Shown: in pieces, positions 15,906-26,900 of the stretch
Numbering within the stretch: the stretch's first letter is position 1
Layout of the letters: each line of letters opens with the position of its first letter
DNA from: Bacteroidales bacterium UBA3630
Lineage (GTDB): Bacteria; Bacteroidota; Bacteroidia; Bacteroidales; P3
DNA: 64,000 nt
Reading direction: 5' to 3'
Assembly (NCBI GenBank): GCA_002373995.1
Contig: DFLB01000036.1
Location: 1-64,000 of the forward strand
Position numbers and translations under genes: made by a program
Notes under the pieces: model-generated
Databases searched by the model: none
Told to the model about the DNA's origin: nothing
What the model saw: the letters and a program-made list of their open reading frames with translations, nothing else

Positions 15906-17582
15906 TCATGCCATCAGCTCCTTGGCCGTCTGAAGGGCGGCGGCGGTGGGCGGGTCGGAGCTGAGCATGGTGGCCACCTCGGTGAGACGGCCGTCAGCGT
16001 CGAGCTGGCGTATACGCGAAACGGTGCGGTCGGGGTCGTTCTCCTTGTAGACCTTCAGGTGCTGGGATGCACGGGCGGCAATCTGCGGCAGGTGGGTGAT
16101 GGCGATGACCTGCATGTGCGTCGACATGGCGCAGAGGGTGCGCGCCACGGCACCGGCAATGTCGCCGCTGACGCCGGTGTCTATCTCGTCGAAGATGATG
16201 GTGGGCAGCAGGCTGTGAGAGGTAAGCATACTCTTGACAGCCAGCATCAAACGCGACAGCTCGCCTCCCGATGCCACGCGCGACAGGTCGCGCATGTCGC
16301 CGCCGCGGTTGGCGTTGAAGAGGAAGCTGACGGCGTCGTGGCCGGTGGCGGTATAGCTGTCGGTCGGCGTGAGCTCGACCGCGAAACGGGCCTCGGGCAT
16401 ACCGAGGTCGTGGAGGATGGGCACGATGTTCTTCGTCATTCGCTGCGCCGCCGCGCCGCGGGCCGCCGTGAGGTCGGCAGCGGTGCGCTGCACAAGGCCG
16501 AAAGCCTTGTCGACCTGCTCCATCAACGCGTGGATACGCTCGTCGAGCGACGCGATGGACTGCAGGCGGCGGTCGAGGTCGTCGCGGAGGGCTATGAGGG
16601 CTTCCACATCGTCCACGCTGTGCTTCTTCTCGAGCCGGTAGAGCAGTGCCAAGCGGTCATCGACTTGCTGCTGGCGTTCAGGGTCATAGCTGATGGCGTC
16701 GGCCGTCGAGCAGAGCTCGTTGTTGACGTCGGAGAGCTCGATAAGGGCTGAGTCGAGGCGCTGCTGGAGGGCCTCGGCACCAGGATGATAGGGCGCCACA
16801 TGGCCGAGGGTGCTCTTGGCTTGGCGCAGTCGCGCCAGGACAGCCTGCCCCTCCTCGTCGTCGAGCAACGCGGCGGCGGCGGCAAGGGCCTCGCGGATAG
16901 CCTCGGCATGGGCCAGCATCTGCGACTCGCGCTCGAGGGCCTCCTGCTCGTCGGGCTGCAGGCGCGCATCGGCAAGCTCATTGTATTGGAACTGAAGGTA
17001 GTCCTGCTCCTTACGGTTGAGGGCTTCTTCGGCGGTGAGGCGTTCAAGCTCACGCTTGAGGGCAGCATATTCGCGGAAAGCGGCACCATAGGCCTCGACC
17101 GGCGAAGGGCGCTTGGGCGACGGTGAAAGCGGCGCGGCAAGGGTGTCGAGGAGCGAGAGCCGGAACGCGCTGTCAGTCAGCGTGAGCGACTGGTGCTGAG
17201 AGTGGATGTCGACGATGCGTGACCCCAAGGCTTTGAGGAACGGCAGCTGGACGGGGGTGTCGTTGACGAAAGCACGGCTTTTGGCCGACGGCAGTATCTC
17301 GCGGCGCAGGATAAGACGCTCGTCATAGTCGACATCGGCACTGGCGAAGAGTGGCTCAAGGCCGAGGCCGGCAATGTCGAACTGGGCTTCCACGATGCAC
17401 TTGCGCTCCTTGTCGGCCAGCACAGCGGTGTCGGCCCGCTGGCCAAGCAGCAGCCCGAGGGCGCCGAGGAGGATGCTCTTGCCGGCACCCGTCTCGCCCG
17501 TGATGACCACAAAGCCGTCGTCGAAACGGATGTCGCTCTCGCGGATAAGCGCGTAATTCTCTATATGGACGTTAGTTAACAT
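15906..17582 (-). CDS. recN: DNA repair protein RecN
   Basis: An SMC-like ATPase that acts in recombinational repair of double-strand breaks. The 558-residue protein starts MLTNVHIENYALI and has Walker A GETGAGKSILLGALG, a long central coiled-coil arm (about 160-370), the ABC signature VASGGELSRLMLA and Walker B TIIFDEIDTGVSG. The length is normal for RecN. It is 22 bp downstream of sufS and probably the last gene of the long minus-strand run that begins with the M64 peptidase. Confidence 0.95.
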   Translation of the reverse strand: MLTNVHIENYALIRESDIRFDDGFVVITGETGAGKSILLGALGLLLGQRADTAVLADKERKCIVEAQFDIAGLGLEPLFASADVDYDERLILRREILPSAKSRAFVNDTPVQLPFLKALGSRIVDIHSQHQSLTLTDSAFRLSLLDTLAAPLSPSPKRPSPVEAYGAAFREYAALKRELERLTAEEALNRKEQDYLQFQYNELADARLQPDEQEALERESQMLAHAEAIREALAAAAALLDDEEGQAVLARLRQAKSTLGHVAPYHPGAEALQQRLDSALIELSDVNNELCSTADAISYDPERQQQVDDRLALLYRLEKKHSVDDVEALIALRDDLDRRLQSIASLDERIHALMEQVDKAFGLVQRTAADLTAARGAAAQRMTKNIVPILHDLGMPEARFAVELTPTDSYTATGHDAVSFLFNANRGGDMRDLSRVASGGELSRLMLAVKSMLTSHSLLPTIIFDEIDTGVSGDIAGAVARTLCAMSTHMQVIAITHLPQIAARASQHLKVYKENDPDRTVSRIRQLDADGRLTEVATMLSSDPPTAAALQTAKELMA

Positions 17583-17604
17583 GATCTCCCAAGAAGTTAT
17601 ACCA

Positions 17605-18807
17605 TCACATCAACATGGGCAGTATCCGCTCTAAAGCGGCGTAGAGGGCATCTACCTCGGCGCGTGTATTGTAGACGGCAAAAGAAGCGCGCACGGTGCC
17701 GGGAATGCCATAGCGGTCCATGACAGGCTGGGTGCAGTGGTGGCCGGTACGCACGGCGATGCCGAGCTGGTCCAGCAAGGTGCCCACATCGTAGGGGTGC
17801 GAGTCGCCGACAAGGAACGACAACACAGAGGCCTTGTCGGGTGCCGTACCGAAGAGGCGGATGCCCGGAAGCCGGAGAAGACAGTCGGTGGCGTAGCGGA
17901 GCAAATCGGCCTCATGGTCGGCTATATTCTTCAGCCCCAGCTGCTGCATGAATTCTATCGCCTTGCCAAGCCCGAGGACATCGCCCACGGAAGGGGTGCC
18001 GGCCTCGAACTTGTATGGCAACTGGTTGTAGGTAGTATGCTCAAAGGTGACGGTCTCAATCATCTCTCCTCCACCCTGATAGGGCGGCAATTCAGAGAGC
18101 AACTCCTCGCGGCCATACATCACCCCAACCCCCATAGGGCCGTACATCTTATGGCCTGAGAAACAGTAGAAGTCGCACCCAAGTTGTTGCACATCGACCG
18201 GCACATGCGACACCGCCTGCGCCCCGTCGACGAGCACCGGCACGCCGTGGGCGTGAGCCATGTCGATTATCTGGCGGACCGGATTGATGGTTCCAAGCGT
18301 GTTGGAGACATGGCAGACGGCCACCAGTCTGGTTTGGGGAGTAAACAACCGCTCATAGGCACAGAGGTCGAGTTCGCCCCTGTCACTGAAGGGGATAGGG
18401 CGCAGGGTGGCACCGGCCAGCTGCCAGGGGACGATATTTGAATGATGTTCCATGCCGGAGACAATCACCTCGTCGCCAGCGGTAATGTAACGCTTGCCGA
18501 ACGACGAAGCCACCAGGTTGATGCTCTCGGTGGTGCCGCGGGTAAAGACAATCTCGTGACTATGACGGGCACCGATAAACTGCTGCACCTGGCGTCGCAC
18601 CTTCTCATAGGCCTCGGTAGCAGTTGTGGCCAGGTAGTGCGTACCGCGATGGATATTGGCATTCTGGCTGCGGTAATACGCATCCAGCGTCTCGATGACA
18701 GAGAGCGGTTTCTGCGTGGTGGCCGCATTGTCGAGGTAGACAAGCGGATGACCGTGTGCCTGTTGGTCCAATATTGGGAATTGCGAACGTATATTGTTGG
18801 GTATCAT
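17605..18807 (-). CDS. sufS: Cysteine desulfurase, SufS type
   Basis: A PLP enzyme that releases sulfur from cysteine for Fe-S cluster assembly. The 400-residue protein shows YLDNAATTQKP at the N-terminus, the PLP-binding Lys220 in SGHKMYGP, and the catalytic Cys358 in RTGHHCTQP. The group II motif around Cys358 supports SufS rather than IscS. No sufBCD genes are in the window. Its ATG overlaps the dedA stop (ATGA), so it is coupled to an unrelated membrane-protein gene. Confidence 0.93.
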   Translation of the reverse strand: MIPNNIRSQFPILDQQAHGHPLVYLDNAATTQKPLSVIETLDAYYRSQNANIHRGTHYLATTATEAYEKVRRQVQQFIGARHSHEIVFTRGTTESINLVASSFGKRYITAGDEVIVSGMEHHSNIVPWQLAGATLRPIPFSDRGELDLCAYERLFTPQTRLVAVCHVSNTLGTINPVRQIIDMAHAHGVPVLVDGAQAVSHVPVDVQQLGCDFYCFSGHKMYGPMGVGVMYGREELLSELPPYQGGGEMIETVTFEHTTYNQLPYKFEAGTPSVGDVLGLGKAIEFMQQLGLKNIADHEADLLRYATDCLLRLPGIRLFGTAPDKASVLSFLVGDSHPYDVGTLLDQLGIAVRTGHHCTQPVMDRYGIPGTVRASFAVYNTRAEVDALYAALERILPMLM

Positions 18808-19553
18808 CTCTTACGCTTTTTGATAAAATAACGGATAACGAAGAATAGCACTATCACGGCCACCAGAGCTACAATGGCAATACTGATCTCGTTGCTGTAA
18901 CGTTCAACCACGGATATATCACCCGCCAGATGAGCCAGATAACCCAGCAGCGCCAGGATGAGGTTCCAAATAAATGCGCCGAGGGTGGTATAAAGACAGA
19001 AGGCCCCGAGGTTCATACGCGCCAAACCTGCCGGAATGGAGATGAGCTGACGGATGACCGGTATAAAACGCCCTACCAGGGTGGAGACAACTCCATGCTG
19101 GTTGAAATAGCTCTCGGCTCGTTCCATCTTCTCGCGCGACAGTTGCAACAAATGCCCCACCTTGCTCTCTGCGAAGGCGTAGATGATGGGTCTGCCGAGC
19201 CACATGGATAGGAAATAGTTGATCAGCGCTCCCAGCAAGGCACCGGCCGTGCCAAACAGCACCACTAACCACCAACTCATGCCACTCTGACTGTTTTCAT
19301 CGAGAGCCACATAGACCGCCGGCGGAATTACAACCTCGGAGGGGAATGGAATAAACGAACTTTCGAGCGTCATCAGACCACACACTGCCAGATAGTTCAT
19401 GTGGGCATCGTACCAGTGAAGCACAGAAGCCACCCAGCCAGAGGAGGCAGTATCGCCTCGCACAGCCTCGGCAACACTGGTATTCTGGGCTACAGAGAGT
19501 TGGGCTGGCAGCAAAAAAGCCGCAAACAATACAGCAATAATTGTATGTTTCAT
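18804..19553 (-). CDS. DedA family membrane protein (SNARE-associated / VTT domain)
   Basis: An inner-membrane protein of 249 residues from a family implicated in lipid flipping and membrane homeostasis. The N-terminus looks like a cleavable or anchoring signal (MKHTIIAVLFAAFLLPAQLSVAQ). The DedA signature ESSFIPFPSEVVIPPA follows, then a Gly-rich helix, GRFIPVIRQLISIPAGLARM and two further hydrophobic segments. Both ends overlap neighbours by 4 bp (TPR gene upstream, sufS downstream), indicating translational coupling. Confidence 0.9.
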   Translation of the reverse strand: MKHTIIAVLFAAFLLPAQLSVAQNTSVAEAVRGDTASSGWVASVLHWYDAHMNYLAVCGLMTLESSFIPFPSEVVIPPAVYVALDENSQSGMSWWLVVLFGTAGALLGALINYFLSMWLGRPIIYAFAESKVGHLLQLSREKMERAESYFNQHGVVSTLVGRFIPVIRQLISIPAGLARMNLGAFCLYTTLGAFIWNLILALLGYLAHLAGDISVVERYSNEISIAIVALVAVIVLFFVIRYFIKKRKR

Positions 19554-20968
19554 AGGGTAAGGTTATTGTCTTCGTTCAATGAATGGTCGTCGGGAATTAG
19601 CGGAGCAAGCCGCGGATGGGAGAATATCTCGGGGCAGATCTCGTGTAACAACGATGGTGATACATACGGCAGCGAACGGCTGGCTCGGTTGTAACGGTTG
19701 GTATAGAAACTGGCAGCCACTAAGTAGGTGGAATAAAATGGATGCTGAGGGTAGATTTCGAGCGACTCGACGGCAAAATCAATCAACGTCTCAAAGTTCT
19801 TGGCATTGTACAAAAACTGCACATAGTGCTGGCACTGCTCCTCGCTACAGGTCTCGCAGTCTACCATTCTCTCATAGTAGTCTTCCGCCGCTTCAAGATT
19901 TCCCATTGTGTCGTATATGACACCCGCCGAACAGAGCACATCGGGGTTCTCTGGAGCCAGGCGCAAGGCTTTCTTGATATTGGGAATAGCATTGCTGAAG
20001 TCATCTATAACAGCATATACCACCGCCAGTGCCGCATAGGACTCGGCATCTTCCGCGTCTTCCTCAATGGCTTTACGGAAATAGATGATTGCCATATCGC
20101 TGTTGTTGGCTCGCATATAGATGAAAGCCACCATACGGTAGAGAGCAGCCTTGTTGTCGGCATAGTCAATGGCACGCAACAGGGTGGTGACAGCGTTCCC
20201 TACAGCGCCAATACTTTCCTGCGCTGCTGCGAGGTCGATATTAACCTGCATATTACGCTTGTCTATGGCCAGGGCATACTCGTAGGCATCGATGGCCTGT
20301 TCGCTGAGACCGAGACTCAGGTAGGCCGTTCCAAGACAATGCCAAGCCTCGCAGCTATAAGGATGCTCGCCGACAAAAGACTTCAGGTATTCTATCGCAC
20401 CTTCTGCCCTTTGCGCCTGCAGACAGGTGTCAAGGTAGTTATAGATAGTGGCAGCATCATAGCTGTCGGTGTCCATTGCCAGATGATAGTAACGAATGGC
20501 TTCGTCGAAATCGCGCAGATTATAGTATTCTTCGGCAATATTGGAGTACACTCGGCCCAACATCCATCCGTCGTCAGCAGCTTCTAAAAAGTACTTTATG
20601 GCTTTACGGCTCTCCCCCACAGCACTGTATGCGACACCAAGAGAGTAGGCCACATCCGTGTTGTCTGGCTCCTGACGGCGCAACTGCTGGATTATATCCA
20701 GCGCCGCATCGTATTGTTGCTGAGCAATCAGCAGATGAGCTCTACGCAAGCGGATAGTGGAACTGTCCGGATATAGCTGCTCAGCATATTCGACAGCCTT
20801 CTCCAGTGGTTTCATATCGTTGACTTCGAAGTAGTAATCGATGATTACCTCCAACTCGTCAACATCAAAGAACTGCATACCTCCCTGCATCACTGTGTTC
20901 TCAAAGTCGAGCACAAGTTGGCGGTCTTCTTCGTCAAAATCGTTAAAGTTATTGTTGTTTTGTTTCAT
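19550..20968 (-). CDS. TPR-repeat protein
   Basis: The 472-residue protein from the ATG at 20968 (MKQNNNNFNDFDEEDRQ) is built of about ten or more tetratricopeptide repeats, for example AEEYYNLRDFDEAIRYYHLAMD and AVVYAVIDDFSNAIPNIKKALRLAPENPDVL. No signal peptide or membrane segment is visible, so it is probably cytoplasmic. It starts 11 bp after the sprA stop and overlaps dedA by 4 bp. TPR proteins beside sprA could assist T9SS biogenesis, but nothing in the sequence proves that. An upstream extension to 21130 in the same frame lies inside sprA and is not supported. Confidence 0.88.
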   Translation of the reverse strand: MKQNNNNFNDFDEEDRQLVLDFENTVMQGGMQFFDVDELEVIIDYYFEVNDMKPLEKAVEYAEQLYPDSSTIRLRRAHLLIAQQQYDAALDIIQQLRRQEPDNTDVAYSLGVAYSAVGESRKAIKYFLEAADDGWMLGRVYSNIAEEYYNLRDFDEAIRYYHLAMDTDSYDAATIYNYLDTCLQAQRAEGAIEYLKSFVGEHPYSCEAWHCLGTAYLSLGLSEQAIDAYEYALAIDKRNMQVNIDLAAAQESIGAVGNAVTTLLRAIDYADNKAALYRMVAFIYMRANNSDMAIIYFRKAIEEDAEDAESYAALAVVYAVIDDFSNAIPNIKKALRLAPENPDVLCSAGVIYDTMGNLEAAEDYYERMVDCETCSEEQCQHYVQFLYNAKNFETLIDFAVESLEIYPQHPFYSTYLVAASFYTNRYNRASRSLPYVSPSLLHEICPEIFSHPRLAPLIPDDHSLNEDNNLTL

Positions 20969-20979
20969 CAGTCTTGTTT

Positions 20980-23900
20980 TTAGAATGATAGGCGCACTGT
21001 CAATCCGCCCTTCGTGGTGGAATTGGGATAGGCGTTCGATATATAAGGGGTATTGATATTCGTCTGGAAAAATGCCCGCAGCGTGAGATTGTTTGAGATG
21101 GCATATTCTCCGCTCAGTTCTGCCATCCACACCTCACTGCCCGACGATATTTGGCTCAGGTTCTGGTTGATTTTGCGTATATTGGTCATGTTGCTGTTGT
21201 AGGTCAGGTTGAGCTGCAGCACGATGTCGCTCTTGATGTCGTAGGGCTTGCCTGCAAACTGCACCTGGAATGCTACATCCTTGAAGCGGTATCCTGCACC
21301 GAAGGTGAACCCGTCACGCGTAGTCTCGGTCAACTGGTTGTTCGAAAACGACAACTGCAACATTCTGGTCTTCTGCATCGAAAAATTGAACTGGAAGCTA
21401 TTCACCATATTGACCGACACTCTCACCAACGGGTTGAACTGTTCGTTCAACTGCACCCCTTCCATGCTCACCGGCGGGATATAGTCGCCCGTACTGTTGA
21501 GCACCGTTTCTGCACCATAGTCGTACCCCTCTGTGGCTGAGAGCGCGGCATCTGTATAGAAATTACCAATGCTGTATGTTGCCGAGTACTTATGCGACAA
21601 AGTGATGTTGGTAAACCATTTCTTCAGGAACTGTACTTTATTCAATCCGTTGTAGTTGATACTCCAGTTGGGAAGCGGGAAATTCATAAAGGGTGAGAAA
21701 CGGTGTATGGCAGGGTCTTTACCGAGATAGGTCGCCAGGAAAGAGGTAAGCAGCACCGTCTGCGAATTGGCACTGTAACCCGCTGGATAGTACTCGCCAA
21801 TCATCGTATCTAACACCTGCTGGTCACTATAGGTATCCTGGTTCGCTGCCGCCAGCCGGCCAGCCACCACCGTTCGATTGGCAAGGAATTGAGCAAACAA
21901 CGCGTCTCTGTCCATAAATGCCGTCGGGAAAGCCCATACTGTGGTTGTATAATTGCCTCCCATCACATAAGACAGTGGTCCTTGCACCGATCCGTATTGC
22001 GAGAGGTACTTGTAATAGTATTCCTCCCGCGAGGTATAGTTCTGAGTAGCTGTTATGTCTATCCGGAAGTCCCTGATGGGCTCCATCTGCGCCTGTAGCG
22101 ACAGCGTTCTGTTCTTCGTCATCTCGTGCGGCGTATTGAAGAGCGTGTCCTTGCTCAACAAGTCCTGCCTCAACAGGTTATCCACTACATCCTGCTCGTA
22201 GCCCAGCACATAACCGGGCCCGGGGGTCCATCCGTTGCGAGGATCCAAGCCGACAAACATTGGTTCTCCCATATATCCAGGCAGCCTGGAACCTGTGGTC
22301 ACATTGTACTGCACATTGATACTCTTCACGCTCGACACCATTCGCAGTGCAAAGAAACCGATTTCTTTCATGGTCTGCCTGAACTTTTCCTTTTGCAAAC
22401 TATCGGCCACAGATGCGGAATCCTGTGCCGACATCGGTTTCTTCGGCTGCTGGGGACGCATATTCCGCTGCGGCTGCATTTTCCCGTTGCCGCCCGCGTC
22501 GTTGGCCCAGGCTTTCTTCAACAGCGGTATGCGGTTGTACAGAGTCTGCATATTCGCCTGGCCCGAAGCCTGCACGACGGTTGAACTCTGCAGTATTGAA
22601 CCCATCGAGGCCAGCGCCTGCGTAGTACCCTGATGGGTAAAAGTGGTTCTATACGACAGCGGCACACGCAGGAAATCCATCCAAGGCAGCTTGTTCACCG
22701 GCAGTTCATACGTCGCCGACAGCGACTGCTGGAAGTTCTGCATCGTGCCGCCCCGAGCTATCGAACTCCATATCGAGTCACTCGCGCTGCGCGTCTCTAT
22801 CCTCCCAATCGGTTCATCAACCCTTGCATTGGCATTGGCCGAATACTGTATGTGGAAACTTCTCGACAAGTCATACTGCACCCCGTAGTTCCTCTGCCAT
22901 GTAAATTGCTTATAATATGTCGGCTTGATAATCACAAGTGCTGCGCTCTTGTTTCTCAAGAGAGTTTCCTCGAAATCACGGTACACTTCTGTCGAGAAAC
23001 TCAGGTTCTTGGGCAGATAGTAGAAGTTGATATCGTTGATAATCTTCCAGTTCTTGTGTTTGAACATCTTGACTTTCTCAAAGGGCTTGATGTTCTTCGG
23101 TTGCATGGCGTAGTTATAGGTCAGCCCGCCACGGTGCTGGTCTTTGCTGTAGCTCTCAATGTCGTCATCCGAACTCCGCTCATTGCTGTAGGCATACGAG
23201 AATGTAAAATTCTCGATATCATAGATATGCTGCTTCAGCGCATCCTTCCCTACCCTGTTTTTCCGCACATTCGACAATGTCAGGTTCGTGGCCGATTTGT
23301 GACGCTGCGTCATCTGTGCCACGCTGTCGCGATCTTCACCCTGGTAGGTATTCAAGTCGTCGTATAGCAGCACATCCGGGTTGTAGGGGTTGTACTCGGG
23401 ACTCCCGATCTCCTTGTTGTAATCAAGATACAACGGTATGTGCAGTCCCCAATCCTCGGGCAGGAACTTCCCGAGTTCCATGTCCAAGGTGCTCTGGAAG
23501 GTGAATGTATTGACAAGCTCTTCTTTCAACAGCGGGTCTTCCAGATTGCCGAAGTTCGCCGTCGTGTATGACCCGTAGATTGACAGGTTGCCAACATCCG
23601 CCAGGTTGGTCCGCGCCAGCGCCATTGCTGCCCAACCTCCTTTGTTGCTATAATCGCTCAACCGCAACTCGTTCACCCACACCGTCGCCGACTTAGGCAT
23701 CATATTGTTGCCGTCATCCAGGCTCTCCTTTCTCGGGTTCCTCACACCTATCATGATCACCTTTATCTTGCCCAAGTTGGGGCTGCCCAGAACGGTATAT
23801 TTTCTCCCTTCCACCCTTTCTGAATAGAGCATCGAGGGGCCATATCCACTCTCGCCCGACCTGATCTTGGCATTTCTGCGCGTCTTGATTTCTGTGAACA

Positions 23901-26900
23901 GCTGAAGGTCAATGTCCACATTGTTCGCCTCGGGCCAAATGGCATAGGCATCGTCCACTGTCGTACCCCAAGGTGTCAGTGCCAGTGGCATTTCGTATTC
24001 GTAGTAGTTGTTTGTATAATCGCTGCCCAGACGGACAAAGAGCGTCAAGTCGTTGTCCCGCAAACCCTCAGCGAGATTTTTCTCCTCGGCGTGGACAAAC
24101 ATTTTCATGTGCCCGTAGAAACGTAAATCGTAACTCGTGGAACGATAGATGGCCCTTGCGTCACCACTCGACAACTGATCCACATCCAATGCTATTGACT
24201 GTTCGTTGAGTTGCGTGTAGCTGCTTCCCGTCGTGTACCACGTCTCGCGCTCAATACCCGGTGGCAACACGTAGGGTACCGGCTGACGGCTGCCGTTCTC
24301 CTCAATGTTCACCGTTGAGATGTTGAACGTTGTCGCGCCATCCGTACCCGATGCGTAATCACCCGGCTGCAGCAGGTCTTCACCATATTTTCTCCAAGTC
24401 GAATAGACCAAGTCGAGTGTTGCAAAGCGCAGGATAATAGGCTCCTCGAACTCGCGCATGAACATCCTCATAAACCTTACCGACTGGAACCCGTTTATAT
24501 TACCCACTTTGGCATCCGGCTCCCTCACTGGTATCCTGAACTGATACCACCGGCAGGTCGTCGTTTCGCCGTTCGGCAACTGCACATTGCGTGCTTCTTG
24601 TATATCCACAATGTGATTCTGCCCTATCGTCATACGCGACGGGTCGAGGTCTATCACGTACTGGTAGTAGTTCTCCGCCTCGCTTAACGTATTGTCACGG
24701 TTGATGTCTTCCACGTTGGGATAGGCCGAGCCCGTCGTGTTGTAGGCTTCCTGATTGTCGCTATCCACCGGCGAGTTACCCTCGGCGTTGTTGTAGTACT
24801 TGTAGCGATCGTTGATCTTGACGTCGTTCTGGTCATAGTAGGTGCTGCGGAAGTAACGGTAGTCGTCGCCCGACGGGTCTGCCAGCGCTTGCTGATAGGC
24901 TGCACTGCTGGTACCGAACCGCAACGCGATGTCATTCAGGTAGTCCGCAAAGAAACTTTGTTCGTCTTCGATGTCGTGGGTCGAGCTCAGACCATCGTAA
25001 CCGACATCTTGGTACTTGCGCGCAGCTTCGTCGTTGTCAAAGGCGTTCACCACCGGCTGCGTTGTCGGCACCCGACCCCATATCGTCGTATCAACATTCA
25101 CCACCGTGAGGCTTGTCGGCAGACCGTTCTCAAAGCTCTTGCGCCCGTCGCGCAAAATGTCCTCGCTGATGTCGCCAAGGTTGATGTATAGTTTACCACC
25201 TGTATGTGCCGGATTTTCGATGAAGGGATCCATCAGCCAGAACTCCAGTGTTTCTATGTTTTGGGTCTCAAAATCGGTATAATCAAGTTTGCGCATGATG
25301 CCTCCCCAACGGCTCTTCGGGTCCTGTAGCTGTCCGGAAGCGTCGATGCCCTTGCTATACGCCGTCGCGCCAACTTCGTAGTTGTATGGTCCTTTCTCCT
25401 CGGGATAGAAAGCCATATTCAACTCGTAGATGGCCGTTGGCTGACCTGCCGTCAGATCTTTGTTGGGGAACACTTCCTGTTCCGCTATGCTTCGTGCATA
25501 AGGCCGACTGCGGTCGTCGGCAGTGATATTGCTTGGACAGTTGTTGTCATAAAAATCGCGGCTGATACGGTACCACGCCAGTCGCGCACGATTAAAGCCG
25601 TAGGCCAGGCCAGTGCCGGGTGCCGTCTCTGGGAACATGGGCATTGCCACACTCCAGTCCTGCGGCGTGCTGGCCAGGAACCACGAGATGGGGCTCGTCA
25701 AGCTGATGCTGCTCTCGGCACCTTCAAAATCATCCACATAGCTCACACTACCCTCGCTGCTGCCTGTACTGGCCAAGCCGGGGATAAAGTGAGCAAACTC
25801 GGCCTGCAGGCTTAACGTGCTGGGGGCTTTGGTCTGTATGCCGGGCAGCATGTCCACCAGCTTGGTGATCAGGGGCACCTCATGACTGTAATTCACATCC
25901 AGGCCCCAGATTGTATTGCTCGTCGGTTCGTCGCCGAAATTGTTTTTCTGCGTCAGTGGCTTCTCGCGCAGGTTCATCACCGTGGCGCCAAGGTTGAAAT
26001 TGGGTTCAAACTCGTAGTTCAAGTGCAGTCCCAACATACGTTTGGTTGTCATGCTGAACGAGTTATTCTCGCTACTGACGCTGATGGGGGTGTTCGATGA
26101 GAGTAGGCTCTCATTGATGATACGCACTGTACCCATCGTGTAGTCGACCGTGTAGTCCACATTCTCTATCAACGGCATACCGCCTGCCGTCACCGTCACA
26201 CTTCCCGGTGTGACGCTGTAGCCCAACGATATCTCGCCACTCACACTGCTTGTATAGTAGCCTTCGAGGTAGAATCTGTTCTTGTCGGCATACTGCTGTG
26301 CCAAGGTTTGCGTCATAGCGTACAACGAGTCGAAACAGTAGCGGTCAGCCAACTCCTTGTCGCCCAATAATTCTCTCAAATCCTTGCCGAAAGGTTCCAC
26401 ATAGGGGAAATATATCCTGCCCGTGCTGGCCTGGATGACACCGCCTTTGAAGGCTGCCGAGTCGAACCAATCGAACACTCCATCAGCATAGTAGTAGCTC
26501 TGCGTGGCATCCATCCGGTCGAGGCCAAAGACCTCTATCAACGGCTTCCCTTCGAGCGGTCCTTCGGTGAAGAAGCCCACACCCACACCGCCATCCTTGC
26601 TCTCGTACAGCACATTGAGTCTGAAACCCTCACGACTCAACTGGCTGCTCTTGAGGAAGTAGACATTCTTCATCATCAACCGCCACAGAGGTCCCCGAGT
26701 GTTGGTAGCCGTACTCTTGAGCAGTTTCACTACCAGCGTGTTGGGATCGTTTACACCATCCGTCGTCAACTCACCCACCTGGTACACATTTGTGTCGCCT
26801 ACCACCTGGTACTGGAAGGCCACTGCCAACACCTGGTCGTTGCTCAACGGCTGGTTGAGTGTAATGAAACCCAGCTGTGTGTTGACCGTATACTCGTTGC